Below are positions 38,742 to 48,784 of a DNA stretch of 64,000 nt, piece after piece. The notes beneath the pieces were generated by a model. That model ran no database searches, had not been told where the DNA came from, and saw nothing but the letters and a program-made list of their open reading frames with translations. Both the position numbers and the translations under genes were made by a program. Location: the NCBI RefSeq assembly GCF_018448495.1, contig NZ_CP049902.1:2728001-2792000 (forward strand), written 5' to 3'. The stretch comes from Psychrobacter sp. WY6. Lineage in GTDB: Bacteria > Pseudomonadota > Gammaproteobacteria > Pseudomonadales > Moraxellaceae. Position 1 is the stretch's first letter. Each line of letters starts with the position of its first letter.

Positions 38742-40922
38742 ATGATTAAAAGAATATTGTTAATACTGTTAATATTAATATTGGCAGCAAGCTTTTTCTA
38801 CTTTGACCTCAATCAATTACTGACGCTTGACGGCTTAAAAGGCTCGATGGCGCAATTTAACGACTACAAAGCGCAATCACCATTATTGATTATCGGTGGA
38901 TTCTTTTACTTTATATCGTCGTCACCGCCCTATCCTTACCGGGTGCCGCTATTTTAACCTTGGCAGCTGGCGCATTATTTGGTTTATGGCAAGGCTTATT
39001 GGTCGCCTCATTTGCCTCCAGTATTGGTGCGACACTCGCCTTTTTAACCTCACGTTACTTACTGCGTGATACGATTAAACAGCGCTTTCCTGAGCGCTTA
39101 GCAGCCATTGACGCTGGCGTTGAAAAAGAAGGCGGGTTTTACTTATTTACCCTACGCTTAGTGCCGATATTTCCTTTCTTTTTGATTAACCTATTGATGG
39201 GTGTCACCGCGATTAAAGCGAGGACATTCTACTGGGTTAGCCAAGTTGGTATGCTCGCGGGTACTTTTGTATTCGTTAATGCTGGTACGCAATTGGCGCA
39301 AATTGACAGTTTGTCGGGGATTTTATCGTTTAATTTAATCGTCTCATTTGCGTTGTTAGGTTTTTTCCCATTAATCGCAAAAGGCATATTAAATATGCTA
39401 AAAAAACGCCGCGTCTATAAAAACTATAGCAAACCTAAAAATTCGACCGGAACATGATCGTGATTGGCGCAGGTGCTGGCGGGCTAGTCACTAGCTATAT
39501 CGCGGCGACCGTCCGAGCAAAAGTGACCTTAATCGAAGCGGGTGAAATGGGTGGCGACTGTTTAAACTATGGCTGTGTACCCAGTAAAGCCCTGATTAAA
39601 AGCGCAAAAGTCGCAGAACAAATGCGCCATGCTGAGCGTTATGGCTTGGAAAATACACCACCAGAGTTCTCATTTAAGAACGTCATGACCCGCATCCATA
39701 AAGTCATCGCTGACATCGCCCCAAATGATAGCGTCGAGCGTTATACGGACTTGGGTGTCGAAGTATTAAAAGGCTATGCCAAATTCATCGACCCGTGGAC
39801 GGTAGAGATTGCGTTAAACGATGGCGGCACGCAAACACTCACCGCACGTTCCATCGTTATCGCTACTGGTGCGCGCCCATTTATCCCAGATTTGCCGGGT
39901 TTGGAAGAAACGGGTTATGTGACTAGCGATACTATATGGAATAAATTTGCCGAATTAGAAGCGCCGAAAAAGCTGGTGGTACTTGGCGGCGGACCAATTG
40001 GCTCTGAGCTGGCACAAGCTTTTGCACGCTTAGGTTCCGATGTGACCCAGATCGAAAGAGGCGCGCGTCTTATGAAAAAAGAAGACGTGGAAGTCTCAGA
40101 ATTTGCGCAGAAAGTCCTCGTTGAGAGCGGCGTAAACGTTTTAACCTCGCATCAAGCGATTCGCTGTGAAGCGCGCGATGGTAAAAAGTTCATTATCGTT
40201 GAAGCGCAAGACGACAGTACCGTTAAGCAAGACCATCAAAACAAGCAAGAAATCGCGATTGAATATGACGAATTGCTTTGTGCCGTTGGACGTCGTGCTC
40301 GCTTAGAAGGTTATGGTCTTGAAGATTTGGGCATCGAAACGGAGCGTACCATCGACACGGATGACTATCTAGAAACCCTCTACCCCAATATATACGCCGC
40401 AGGTGATGTCGTCGGCCCTTATCAATTTACTCATGTGGCTTCCCATCAGGCATGGTACGCTGCCGTAAACGGTTTATTTGGACATTTAAAGAAGTTTAAA
40501 GTAGATTATCGCGTGATTCCTTGGACGACCTTTATCGATCCAGAAGTCGCACGCGTGGGCTTAAATGAGCAAGAGGCTATTGAAAAGGCATCGACTTTGA
40601 AATTACCCGCTACGACTTTAAAGATTTAGATCGCGCGGTGACGGAAAGTGCCAATAATGGTTTTATCAAAGTCATTACCCCTAAAGGCAAAGATAAAATA
40701 CTTGGCGTGACCATCGTCGCTGAACATGCTGGGGATTTAATGCCAGAATTTATACTAGCGATGAAACATGGCTTAGGACTGAATAAAATACTTGGCACTA
40801 TCCATATGTATCCAACGTGGGCAGAGGCTAATAAATACGCGGCTGGTGAATGGAAACGTAATCATGCGCCCGAAACGGTATTAAACTGGCTTGAGAAATA
40901 TCATACATGGCGGCGAGGTTAG
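38742..40922 (+). pseudogene. TVP38/TMEM64-FAD-dependent oxidoreductase fusion, three frameshifts
   Basis: A single bifunctional membrane flavoprotein of about 725 residues. The first 225 residues are a TVP38/TMEM64 (SNARE-associated, DedA-like) domain: LPGAAILTLAAGALFGLWQG, GATLAFLTSRYLLRDTIKQR and FPFFLINLLMGVTAIKARTF. The rest is a pyridine nucleotide-disulfide reductase: MIVIGAGAGGLVTSYIAA, the redox pair in GGDCLNYGCVPSKALIKSAK, GGGPIGSELAQAFARLGSDV, YAAGDVVGPYQFTH and the C-terminal dimerisation His in GTIHMYPTWAE. Breaks near 38905, 39440 and 40600 are explained by one missing base each. First gene of the ynj-like cluster; 50 bases to ynjB. Confidence 0.85.
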
Positions 40923-40973
40923 GTGGGTTTTTATTCACTGCGCTAAAAACATATCATCATAACGGAAACTTAA

Positions 40974-42279
40974 ATGTACGTTATCAAATCTCTGCCCGCT
41001 TTGACCACGTTAAAAAACCTAAGCCGCTATAGCGCCTATGCTATGGTGCTTAGCGTTTGCATTGGCATATCAGCAAGCACTGCCTCACCCACTACCGATG
41101 ACCTTAATCAAACTTTATCATCTTGGCAGCAGATAGAAGCCCAAGGTAAAAACCAAGACGTTTACTTCTATGCATGGGGCGGTGACCCGCAAATAAATGC
41201 CTATCTACAGTGGGCCGCTGAAGAAGTGGATGACAAACATAATATTAATTTGGTTCATGTCAAATTGAGCGACACCAGTGAAGCCGTTAGTCGCGTACTC
41301 GCGGAAAAGTCTGCCAACAACAATGATAAAGGCAGCGTTGATCTCATCTGGATAAATGGCGCAAACTTTGCCACCATGAGTGAGAACTCATTATTACTGA
41401 AACAATGGGCGAACAAGCTGCCTAACTTTGCCTTGACCGATCCCAGAATAATCCTGCCGTTAACTTTGATTTTGGTGTGCCAACCAATGGTATGGAAGCG
41501 CCATGGGGACAAGCTTCACTAACCTTTTATTACGACAGTTTATCAACTGGCAAGCCGCCAACCACTTTAAATGAGCTGGTCAATTGGACAGCGCAAAACC
41601 CCGGGCGTTTTAGCTATCCAAAGCCACCTGACTTTTAGGCATGAGCTTTTTAAAATACGCTTTAGTCATGCTGCACGAAAAGCAAGATGGCAAAACAGGC
41701 GAAAATATCAAAGCACAGCTCAACCTGCCAGCCACTGAGCAAAATACAGATATTATATTAGCCCCTTTGTGGACGTTTTTAGATGATTTGCATCCAACTC
41801 TATGGCGTAAGGGTGAGCAATTTGTGCAAACGGGCGCGCACATGCGCCGTTTGGTCGATGATACCGAGCTTAGCTTAGCCTTTAGCTTTTCCGCGCCTGA
41901 AATTCCTGCGGCCGTGCAGCGTTATGACTTACCCCAGAGCATTCGTAGCTATGCCATGAGCGATGGCAGCTTAAGTAACACCCATTTTGTGGCGATTCCT
42001 TATAACGCCAGCCACCCACAAGCCGCGCAGCTAGTGTCAAACTTCTTGCTAAGCCCAGAAGCACAGGCTAGAAAGCAAACGCCTGCTATATGGGGTGATA
42101 AAACCGTACTCGTCCAATCGACGCTCGACCCTGAGCAACAAGCATTATTCAAGACTAACAGACCGCATCCGAGCGCCCTACCGGTTGACGCTATAAAACG
42201 TACCGTAAATGAACCACATCCGAGCTGGGTTGATGCCATTATGCAAGGCTGGCAGACACGTTATGGAGTCAGCCCATGA
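40974..42279 (+). pseudogene. ynjB: ABC transporter substrate-binding protein YnjB, frameshifted
   Basis: A periplasmic solute-binding protein of an uncharacterised importer. Its N-terminal signal (LVSVCIGISAS-type region near residue 25-35) is followed by VYFYAWGGDPQINAYLQWAA, DLIWINGANFATM, NFDFGVPTNGMEAPWGQASL and, after the second break, DIILAPLWTFLDDLHPTLWR and VAIPYNASHPQAAQLVSNFL. Breaks are near 41447 and at 41635, where GACTTTTAGGC lacks a T (DFLGMS restored). The stop overlaps the start of the permease gene by four bases (ATGA), indicating an operon. Confidence 0.85.
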
Positions 42280-44045
42280 GTAAAGATTCTAATAATAAAA
42301 CGGCTGATGCAAGCACTAGAACCATAGATCCTTATAAAACAGACCTATTTACGCACATTGTATCCTTGAGTCCGAAATTTTTACTGCTACTGTTGATATT
42401 ACCCGTACTCGGTGGTTTACTCAGCGTGCTGTTACCTGCCTTTAGCTGGGTACCGGCACTTGAAAAAACGACCGTTAGTCTACAAGGCTTTAACGATCTT
42501 TGGCAGACGCCGGGTCTTATCCAAATGGTCGCATTAAGCATCGCTACTGGATTAATCAGCACGCTACTCGCTTTTGTCATGACCTTAATGATATTGGCGG
42601 CATTTTTTAATAGCGTTTGGCTGACTCGTATTGAGCGTTTACTGAGTCCAATCTTAGTCATTCCTCATGCAGCGGCAGCCATAGCCGTTGGCTTTTTAAT
42701 TGCGCCTTCTGGTATGTTTTCACGCCTCATCTCACCATGGCTAAGCGGTTGGGAATTGGCACCAGCCGGTATGTTTCCCCATGACCCGTACGGCATTAGC
42801 ATCATTTTGGGCTTAACCTTAAAAGAGCTGCCGTTTTTATTACTCATGGCGCTAGGCGCTTTGGCACAGCCTGAGCTTGGTAAAAAGCTACGTCAACAAT
42901 ATAAAGTCGCGCTAAATCTCGGCTATTACCCCATTACTGCCTTTTTTAAAGCCGTGCTCCCTATCCTCTATCCTTTTTTACGTTTGCCTATCTTAGCCGT
43001 GCTTGCCTACGCCAGTGCCAGTGTAGAGATGCCATTGATATTGGGTCCAAACACGCCGCCAACGCTGGCGGTTACTATCATGCAATGGTTTAACGATGTG
43101 GATTTAAACTTACGCATAAAAGCCTCGGCGGGCGCGTTATTACAATTGGCGTTGACGGGTGGCTTAATCGCCTTGTGGCTTGGTGCTGAGAGAATCATAA
43201 AAAATTGTTTTAATGGTACGTTGGTCAATGGCAAGCGCAGCTATGCCGATGCACTATGGCAAAAAATCACCGCAGCGTTGACCGCTGTGGTGATTGGCTT
43301 TATCTTGCTAGCGCTCATTGGGCTGGTAATGTGGTCAGTGGCTGGTTTTTGGCGTTTCCCAGCTGTATTGCCAGAGCAGTTAGTGTTATTACATTTTCAA
43401 AGCGCCTTTACGCAAATGGGTACGCCGCTATTTAATACCATTACAATCGGTATCGTGAGTACTATATTTGCCATTGTACTGACTTTATTGTGTTTAGAAG
43501 CTGAGCAATTAAGTAAAAAGCCACTTTCAAAATTTACCAGTTTAATTATCTATTTGCCGCTGTTAGTGCCGAGCATTGCTTTTTTATTTGGCTTAGTATG
43601 GCTACAGCAACTGGTGAATAATCAAACGGCGTTTTTTAATGTGGCTTTTACCCATCTACTTTTTGTGCTGCCCTATGTGTTTTTATCGCTTGCCAGTAGT
43701 TATCGGCGTCTAGACCCTCGTTTTGCTTATGTAGCCGCGAGCCTTGGTGCAACTCCTGCTAAAGTGTTTTTGCAGGTCAAATTACCACAACTGTTTGCGC
43801 CACTGTTAATTGCTATCGCCCTTGGTTTAGCCATTAGCTTTGGCCAATACTTGCCGACATTATTGGCAGGTGGCGGACGTATCGCCACCATCACCACAGA
43901 AGCCGTAACCCTCGCCAATGGTGCCAGTAGACGCACCAGTGCGGTGTATGCCATCATCCAAATGGCGCTACCATTAATTGGTTTTATATTGGCGTGGGTA
44001 TTGCCCAAGTACTTCTTTAAAAGTGGTAAAAATAGCAGCTGTTAA
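42276..44045 (+). CDS. ynjC: ABC transporter permease YnjC (fused double permease)
   Basis: An intact inner-membrane permease of 589 residues with two binding-protein-dependent permease halves, each of about six membrane segments. EAA-like loops are visible as ALNLGYYPITAFFKAVLPIL in the first half and AASLGATPAKVFLQVKLPQL in the second. This duplicated architecture is that of YnjC. Translation is coupled to ynjB by a four-base overlap. It belongs with YnjB and YnjD as an importer of unknown substrate. Confidence 0.88.
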   Translation: MSKDSNNKTADASTRTIDPYKTDLFTHIVSLSPKFLLLLLILPVLGGLLSVLLPAFSWVPALEKTTVSLQGFNDLWQTPGLIQMVALSIATGLISTLLAFVMTLMILAAFFNSVWLTRIERLLSPILVIPHAAAAIAVGFLIAPSGMFSRLISPWLSGWELAPAGMFPHDPYGISIILGLTLKELPFLLLMALGALAQPELGKKLRQQYKVALNLGYYPITAFFKAVLPILYPFLRLPILAVLAYASASVEMPLILGPNTPPTLAVTIMQWFNDVDLNLRIKASAGALLQLALTGGLIALWLGAERIIKNCFNGTLVNGKRSYADALWQKITAALTAVVIGFILLALIGLVMWSVAGFWRFPAVLPEQLVLLHFQSAFTQMGTPLFNTITIGIVSTIFAIVLTLLCLEAEQLSKKPLSKFTSLIIYLPLLVPSIAFLFGLVWLQQLVNNQTAFFNVAFTHLLFVLPYVFLSLASSYRRLDPRFAYVAASLGATPAKVFLQVKLPQLFAPLLIAIALGLAISFGQYLPTLLAGGGRIATITTEAVTLANGASRRTSAVYAIIQMALPLIGFILAWVLPKYFFKSGKNSSC

Positions 44046-44143
44046 AACGTTTTTTGAAATACATTCGTTTTGAAAAGCACTGACTTTAAATAGCACTGAT
44101 TTTGAAAACAACTCACTATAAAAACGCAGATAAAGGGCTCTTG

Positions 44144-44786
44144 ATGCAATCCTCTTTACAGATAAAAACTTGCAGTTTATCGACAAGGCGAGCTACTACT
44201 CAGCCTAGATGAGCAGATTGCTGGTGGTGAAATATTGACTGTCATGGGCCCATCTGGTAGTGGCAAATCAAGCTTATTGAACTGGCTGACAGGCACTTTA
44301 CCAAATGGTTTTACCGCTATTGGTGAGGTCTGGTTAAATGATGAAAATGTAAGCCATCTGCCGACGCATCTGCGGCATATTGGGGTACTGTATCAAGATG
44401 CCCTACTGTTTTCGCATTTATCAGTCGCGGGTAATATTGCGTTTGCGATGCCTAAAAGTAATAAAAACAGCAATAAAACACAGCGCCGTGAAAAAATAGA
44501 ACAAGCGCTGGCACAAGTGGGGCTAGCAGGCATGGGAGATCGCCATCCTGATAATTTATCGGGCGGACAACAAGCACGAGTGGCGCTACTGCGCACCTTG
44601 CTCAGCGCACCAAAAGCGATACTACTTGATGAGCCTTTTAGCAAGCTTGATACCCAACTTCGAGTAGATACGCGGCAACTGATGTTTGAGCAAATCCGCA
44701 CTCATAAACTTCCCGCCATCATGGTCACGCACGATTATAGCGATGCTGAGGCCGCAAACGGTAAAGTTATTCATTTAGACCTGTAG
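44144..44786 (+). pseudogene. ynjD: ABC transporter ATPase YnjD, one frameshift near the start
   Basis: The ATPase of the Ynj importer, about 213 residues. After one A is restored in the A5 run near 44163 the N-terminus reads MQSSLQIKNLQFID..., followed by Walker A GPSGSGKSSLLNWLTG, Q-loop VLYQDALLFSHLSV, signature LSGGQQARVALLRTLL, Walker B AILLDEPFSKLD and switch IMVTHDYSDAEAA. Without the repair the main domain is open from about 44170. It is 98 bases after ynjC on the same strand. Confidence 0.85.
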
Positions 44787-44856
44787 TTTTAGGCTTATAC
44801 TTTTAGACTTGTAGATCTAAATTCTAACATCAAAGCGAAATACAAAAGGCAAGCGC

Positions 44857-45490
44857 ATGCTAGATAAATTTCTTACGCCCATGATTAAGCCGATACTAAG
44901 CCCTGTCGTCGTTGTCTTGCACAAACGCGGTATTACGGCTGATCAACTCACGGTGGCAGGCTTTTTAATCGGTATGTTAGCGGTGCCATTACTGGCGTTT
45001 GAGCTTTGGTATGGCGCACTGGCAGCCATTGCATTAAATCGTATTTTTGATGGTCTTGATGGCGCGCTAGCTCGTCATGCACAGCAAAGCTCAAGCGCAG
45101 GCGGCTACTTAGACATTACGCTCGACTTTTTATTTTATGCAGCAGTTCCGCTAGGCTTTATCTTGGCAAATCCTGAACAAAACGCCATTGCTGGCGCTTT
45201 ATTACTCGCGACCTTTATTGGCACAGGCTCTAGCTTCTTAGCGTTTGCCATTGCTGCGGAAAAGTTTACACTGGATAAACCGCAGTTTAAATAAAAGCTT
45301 TTATTATTTAAACGGTTTGACGGAAGGCACCGAAACCATCGCACTGTTTGTCGCTTTTTGCCTGTGGCCACAGCACTTTGTATTACTTGCCAGCATTTTT
45401 GCCACAGCCTGCGCGATTACGATTTTTACCCGTATCCATGGCGGCTACCATACCCTTAAGCAGCTAGAAATAGATAAAAACAGTATATAA
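44857..45490 (+). pseudogene. CDP-alcohol phosphatidyltransferase, YnjF-like, one frameshift
   Basis: An inner-membrane phospholipid synthase of about 210 residues. The family signature D-x2-DG-x2-AR-x8-G-x3-D-x3-D is complete (FDGLDGALARHAQQSSSAGG then YLDITLD). Around five membrane segments follow. One A missing near 45291 ends the frame at QFK; repaired it continues NKSFYYLNGLTEGTETIALF to IFTRIHGGYHTLKQLEIDK. The acceptor alcohol is not known for YnjF. Its place after ynjBCD matches the E. coli order. Confidence 0.82.
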
Positions 45491-45514
45491 ATAGACTAAG
45501 TTAAGAGGCAGCTA

Positions 45515-46320
45515 ATGACTAACGAAGTATGGTGGCGGCTTGGGTTCTTTTTAAGCATTTTAGTGATTATGATGCTGATAGAATGGCGCATGCCTGCACG
45601 TCAAGCACCAATCAAAAGTAGCAAACGCTGGTTCGCTAACTTTGGCTTGGTTTTTATCTCGTCAGTTATTGCTCGTCTAGCGGTGCCTGTCGGTCTAACG
45701 GCTGTGGCGCTGTATAATCAGCAGCATGGGATTGGTCTATTTAATATCATCAATTTGCCAAGTATAGTCATCATACTAAGCTTGATATTGCTCGACATCA
45801 TCATTTACTGGCAGCATCGATTATTTCACCGCGTACCTATGCTATGGCGTTTGCATAAAGTCCATCACGCTGATGCACATGTCGATGCCAGTACAGGGCT
45901 TAGATTTCATCCCATTGAAATCATTTTAAGCATTCTAGTAAAGCTCGTTGCCGTCAGCTTGTTGGGCGTTCCTGCCATCGCCGTATTGATATTTGAGATT
46001 GCGTTAAATGGCTTAGCAATATTTAACCATGCCAATATTCGCCTGCCACCTGCGCTTGAAAAACCGCTACGCTTAATATTCATGACCCAGATTTTGCACC
46101 GTATTCACCATAGCCAACGCGTCAGTGAGACCAACTCAAACTATGGCTTAGTATCATCTGGTGGGATTGGATTTTTGGTAGTTATAAGGGTAAAGCAAAG
46201 CAGTCTGATAATGAGCTAGATATTGGACTAAAAGAATACCCAGCAGCCAAACAAAATGCCTCGCTATGGGGATTGTTAACAATGCCATTTAGCAATAACT
46301 TGGTTAAGAAAAACAAATAA
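45515..46320 (+). pseudogene. Sterol desaturase / fatty acid hydroxylase family, one frameshift
   Basis: A membrane di-iron hydroxylase of about 268 residues. The eight-His motif is visible: HRLFH, HKVHHADAHVD, and HRIHHSQRVSETNSNYG. Four membrane segments lie in the first half. Near 46162 TCATCTGG lacks a T; with it the end reads SFWWDWIFGSYKGKAKQSDN and runs to the stop, a usual C-terminus for the family. It is 24 bases after the phosphatidyltransferase gene, so lipid modification is a plausible shared theme. Substrate unknown. Confidence 0.8.
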
Positions 46321-46369
46321 CTGTCGTGATGTCGCCTAGCTTCGAATGTAAGTCAAAGTTACAAACAAC

Positions 46370-46408
46370 TTGAGCATTCACTCAAATATTATTTGAACGA
46401 TTGCTCAA
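46370..46408. promoter_or_regulatory. Long dyad, probable TetR operator
   Basis: TTGAGCATTCACTCAAAT and ATTTGAACGATTGCTCAA form an inverted repeat (15 of 18 positions) around ATT, upstream of the AhpD-like gene. A related half-site TGAGTATTCACTCAA lies at 46465-46479, and the right arm recurs with one mismatch upstream of the tetR gene (48656-48673). Confidence 0.7.
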
Positions 46409-46464
46409 AATGAATTATAGTGGCTGCAGTTGTTGAGCGACTCACGAAAATCTCACTTATAAAA

Positions 46465-46479
46465 CTGAGTATTCACTCA
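46465..46479 (+). promoter_or_regulatory. Additional TetR-type half operator
   Basis: TGAGTATTCACTCAA is itself a partial palindrome and matches the TTGAGCATTCACTCAA arm 60 bases upstream. Confidence 0.5.
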
Positions 46480-46559
46480 ACTATATAATAGGTTCTCAAG
46501 TCGTTTCTACACACTTACTTTTACAACAATTCACTAATAATTATCCGAAGGACTTTCAC

Positions 46560-47114
46560 ATGACTGAATTTACTCTACACGACAAAGACACAGCCCCAGC
46601 AGCAAGCAAAGACTTGCTTGATGTTTCTATCAAAGCGTTTGGCATGGTACCTAACCTACATGCCGTCATGGCTGAAGCACCTGGGCTATTAGAAGGCTAT
46701 CAACGCCTGCATCAGTTGTTTTTAGACAGCAGTTTCGATGATGAGGAAGTCACGGTCGTATGGCAAACCATCAACGTCGAGCATGAGTGCCATTACTGTG
46801 TACCCGCTCATACTGGCATCGCCAAAAGCATGAAAGTAGATGACGCCATTACTGATGCATTACGTAATGAGACACCACTACCAACTGAAAAACTAGAAGC
46901 ATTACGCGACTTTACGCTATCGGTCGTTCGTGATCGTGGTAATGTAAATGATGACGCAGTGCAAGCGTTCTTAGATGCAGGCTTTACTAAACGTCAGATT
47001 TTAGAAGTGGTTCTTGCAGCGGCTCAAAAAGTGATGAGCAACTACACCAACCATTTGGCCAACACGCCAATCGACAAGCCTTTCCAAAAGTTTGAATGGC
47101 ATAAAGCTGTCTAA
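46560..47114 (+). CDS. Carboxymuconolactone decarboxylase / AhpD-like protein
   Basis: A 184-residue cytoplasmic protein of the CMD/AhpD family, which includes disulfide-linked peroxide-reducing partners. The CxxC active pair and nearby His/Glu are in INVEHECHYCVPAHTGIAKS. All-helical, with the AFGMVPNLHAVMAEAPGLLE opening typical of alkylhydroperoxidase-like proteins (YnjA is of this type in E. coli). A dsbA-family gene follows 28 bases downstream, suggesting a thiol-redox unit. A long TetR-like operator lies in the promoter. Confidence 0.85.
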   Translation: MTEFTLHDKDTAPAASKDLLDVSIKAFGMVPNLHAVMAEAPGLLEGYQRLHQLFLDSSFDDEEVTVVWQTINVEHECHYCVPAHTGIAKSMKVDDAITDALRNETPLPTEKLEALRDFTLSVVRDRGNVNDDAVQAFLDAGFTKRQILEVVLAAAQKVMSNYTNHLANTPIDKPFQKFEWHKAV

Positions 47115-47142
47115 TTATATAAGAACCAAATAAGGAGCCACC

Positions 47143-47795
47143 ATGAGTAATTTAAAAAAGCCATTACGAATAGATATCGTGTCAGACGTGGTCTGCCCTT
47201 GGTGCGCTATCGGCTATTCAACTAGCCGAGGCATTAAAACAAACCAACACTCCACACGAGATTCACTGGCATCCATTTGAGTTAAATCCTAATACACACG
47301 CACGAAGGACGAAACTATCGTGAGCATATCATGGAGAAGTACGGTACGACTGCTGAGGACGTTCAAGAGAACCGAGCTAGAATGACAGAAGTAGGTGCTG
47401 AAGCTGGATTTAATTTTCAGTTTACCGATGACTTTCGTACTTACAATACTTTTAATGCGCATCAGTTGCTGCATTGGGCCGATCAACAAGGGCGTATGCA
47501 CGAGCTAAAGCAAGCATTGTTGGTCGCACATTTCGTCGATAATCAAAATGTATCAGATCATAGTGTGCTTGCCGATGTTGCGGCCGATGTTGGACTGGAT
47601 CGTAGCGAAGCACTAGCGGTCTTAAAAGATCAGCGATTTGCTGCAGCGGTAGAAAAAGAAAAGCAGCATTGGCAGCAACAAGGCATTCAAAGTGTGCCTT
47701 CTATGGTTTTCAATGAGCGTCATTTAATTAGCGGCGCACAAGGTATTGAAAATTATAAAAGCATTTTGCAGCAGTTAGCTGACATGCCAGACTAA
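47143..47795 (+). pseudogene. DsbA-family oxidoreductase (FrnE-like), two frameshifts
   Basis: A thioredoxin-fold protein of about 215 residues, cytoplasmic by lack of a signal. The start RIDIVSDVVCPWCAIGY carries the CPWC active site. After a break near 47215 it reads QLAEALKQTNTPHEIHWHPF. After another near 47303 it reads GRNYREHIMEKYGTTAEDVQ and then the FNAHQLLHWADQQGRMHELK and GIQSVPSMVFNERHLISGAQ blocks with the cis-Pro. It follows a GGAG ribosome binding site and shares a transcript with the AhpD-like gene. Confidence 0.82.
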
Positions 47796-47846
47796 ACCAT
47801 GAAGTCATGGTTTAGTCTTCAAAGCTGAGAGTTTTAGAAAAGCTAA

Positions 47847-47903
47847 GGGTTTTAGAGTTACTGTATAGCCCGAGACTATACAGTAACTCTAAAACCCTTT
47901 TTT
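47847..47903. terminator. Very long terminator hairpin between convergent dsbA-like and tetR genes
   Basis: A 22-bp perfect stem: GGGTTTTAGAGTTACTGTAT then AG on the left, with the exact complement on the right, around CCCGAGA and followed by T6. Confidence 0.85.
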
Positions 47904-47987
47904 CATACCAAAAATATCTTAGCAATCAGCCTTACTTAATCGGCAATAACCCTTTAGCAGTGCTTATTTGCAAATAGTCAACATGAA

Positions 47988-48602
47988 CTACACGCCAACA
48001 GGCTTATCAATACGCAGCCCTTCTATAGAGAGTGCCATATCTTCAGCCAACGCTTGCACCGCTGCACTCTCGACATCACGCTGCGCAAAAGCACGCAATC
48101 CCATCACTTCAGCCTGCAAGCGACGACCTAACCTAGTCGGATCCAACTTACTATCAAGCTCACCCAGCCGCTGTGCTTCGGTAAAGTAATTTATAAAACG
48201 CAGCTCCATACCTGCCAGCAGCATTTCAACTTTTTGTAGCGCTGTCTGCTCACGAGCACCAAGCTCCAGTAAGCTTTTGACCAACATGCAAGCCTGACTC
48301 GGCAGCCCTTTATCACGAATACCGCCCAGCTGACGCACGAAAGCGGCTAACCCCAACAGCGGCGATTGATAAGCGCCCATTACCCGCTCAAGCTCACTCA
48401 AAACCTAGGCGAGCATAGTAGTCTAACGCTTCTTGAAATAATCCATCTTTACTGCCAAACGCAGATAAATGCTTCCTGGACGCATATCGAGCGCCTCTTC
48501 TATGTCTTTTAACGAAGTAGCATGAAAGCCTTTTTGCCAAAAAAGCTGTAGTAACGCGCGTTCTAAGGCATCCTGACGGTTATAAAGTGCGGTACGTGAC
48601 AT
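47988..48602 (-). pseudogene. TetR-family regulator, two frameshifts
   Basis: A transcriptional repressor of about 205 residues. The N-terminal HTH reads MSRTALYNRQDALERALLQL, FHATSLKDIEEALDMRPGSI and, after restoring a T near 48469, SAFGSKDGLFQEALDYYAR. The C-terminal domain (from MSELERVMGAY or slightly upstream) contains CMLVKSLLELGAREQTALQK and ends RIDKPVGV. A break near 48408 separates the two. The same operator arm occurs before this gene and before the AhpD-like gene, so self-control and control of the thiol-redox pair are likely. Confidence 0.82.
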
Positions 48603-48655
48603 AGTTTTTCCATCTCAAAAGCGTAATCTCATATAAAAATAAGCACAGCGATAAA

Positions 48656-48673
48656 ATTTGAATGATTGCTCAA
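48656..48673 (-). promoter_or_regulatory. TetR operator arm upstream of tetR
   Basis: ATTTGAATGATTGCTCAA differs at one base from the right arm of the dyad upstream of the AhpD-like gene and lies about 55 bases before the tetR start. Confidence 0.6.
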
Positions 48674-48784
48674 TTTTATATCGAATGGCATTCTTAGTCC
48701 AGTAAAGTTAATTTACAAAGCAAATATCTTATTTAGCCATTGGTAGCAATATTAATGGCTAAATAATATGAAAGCGCCCAACGT

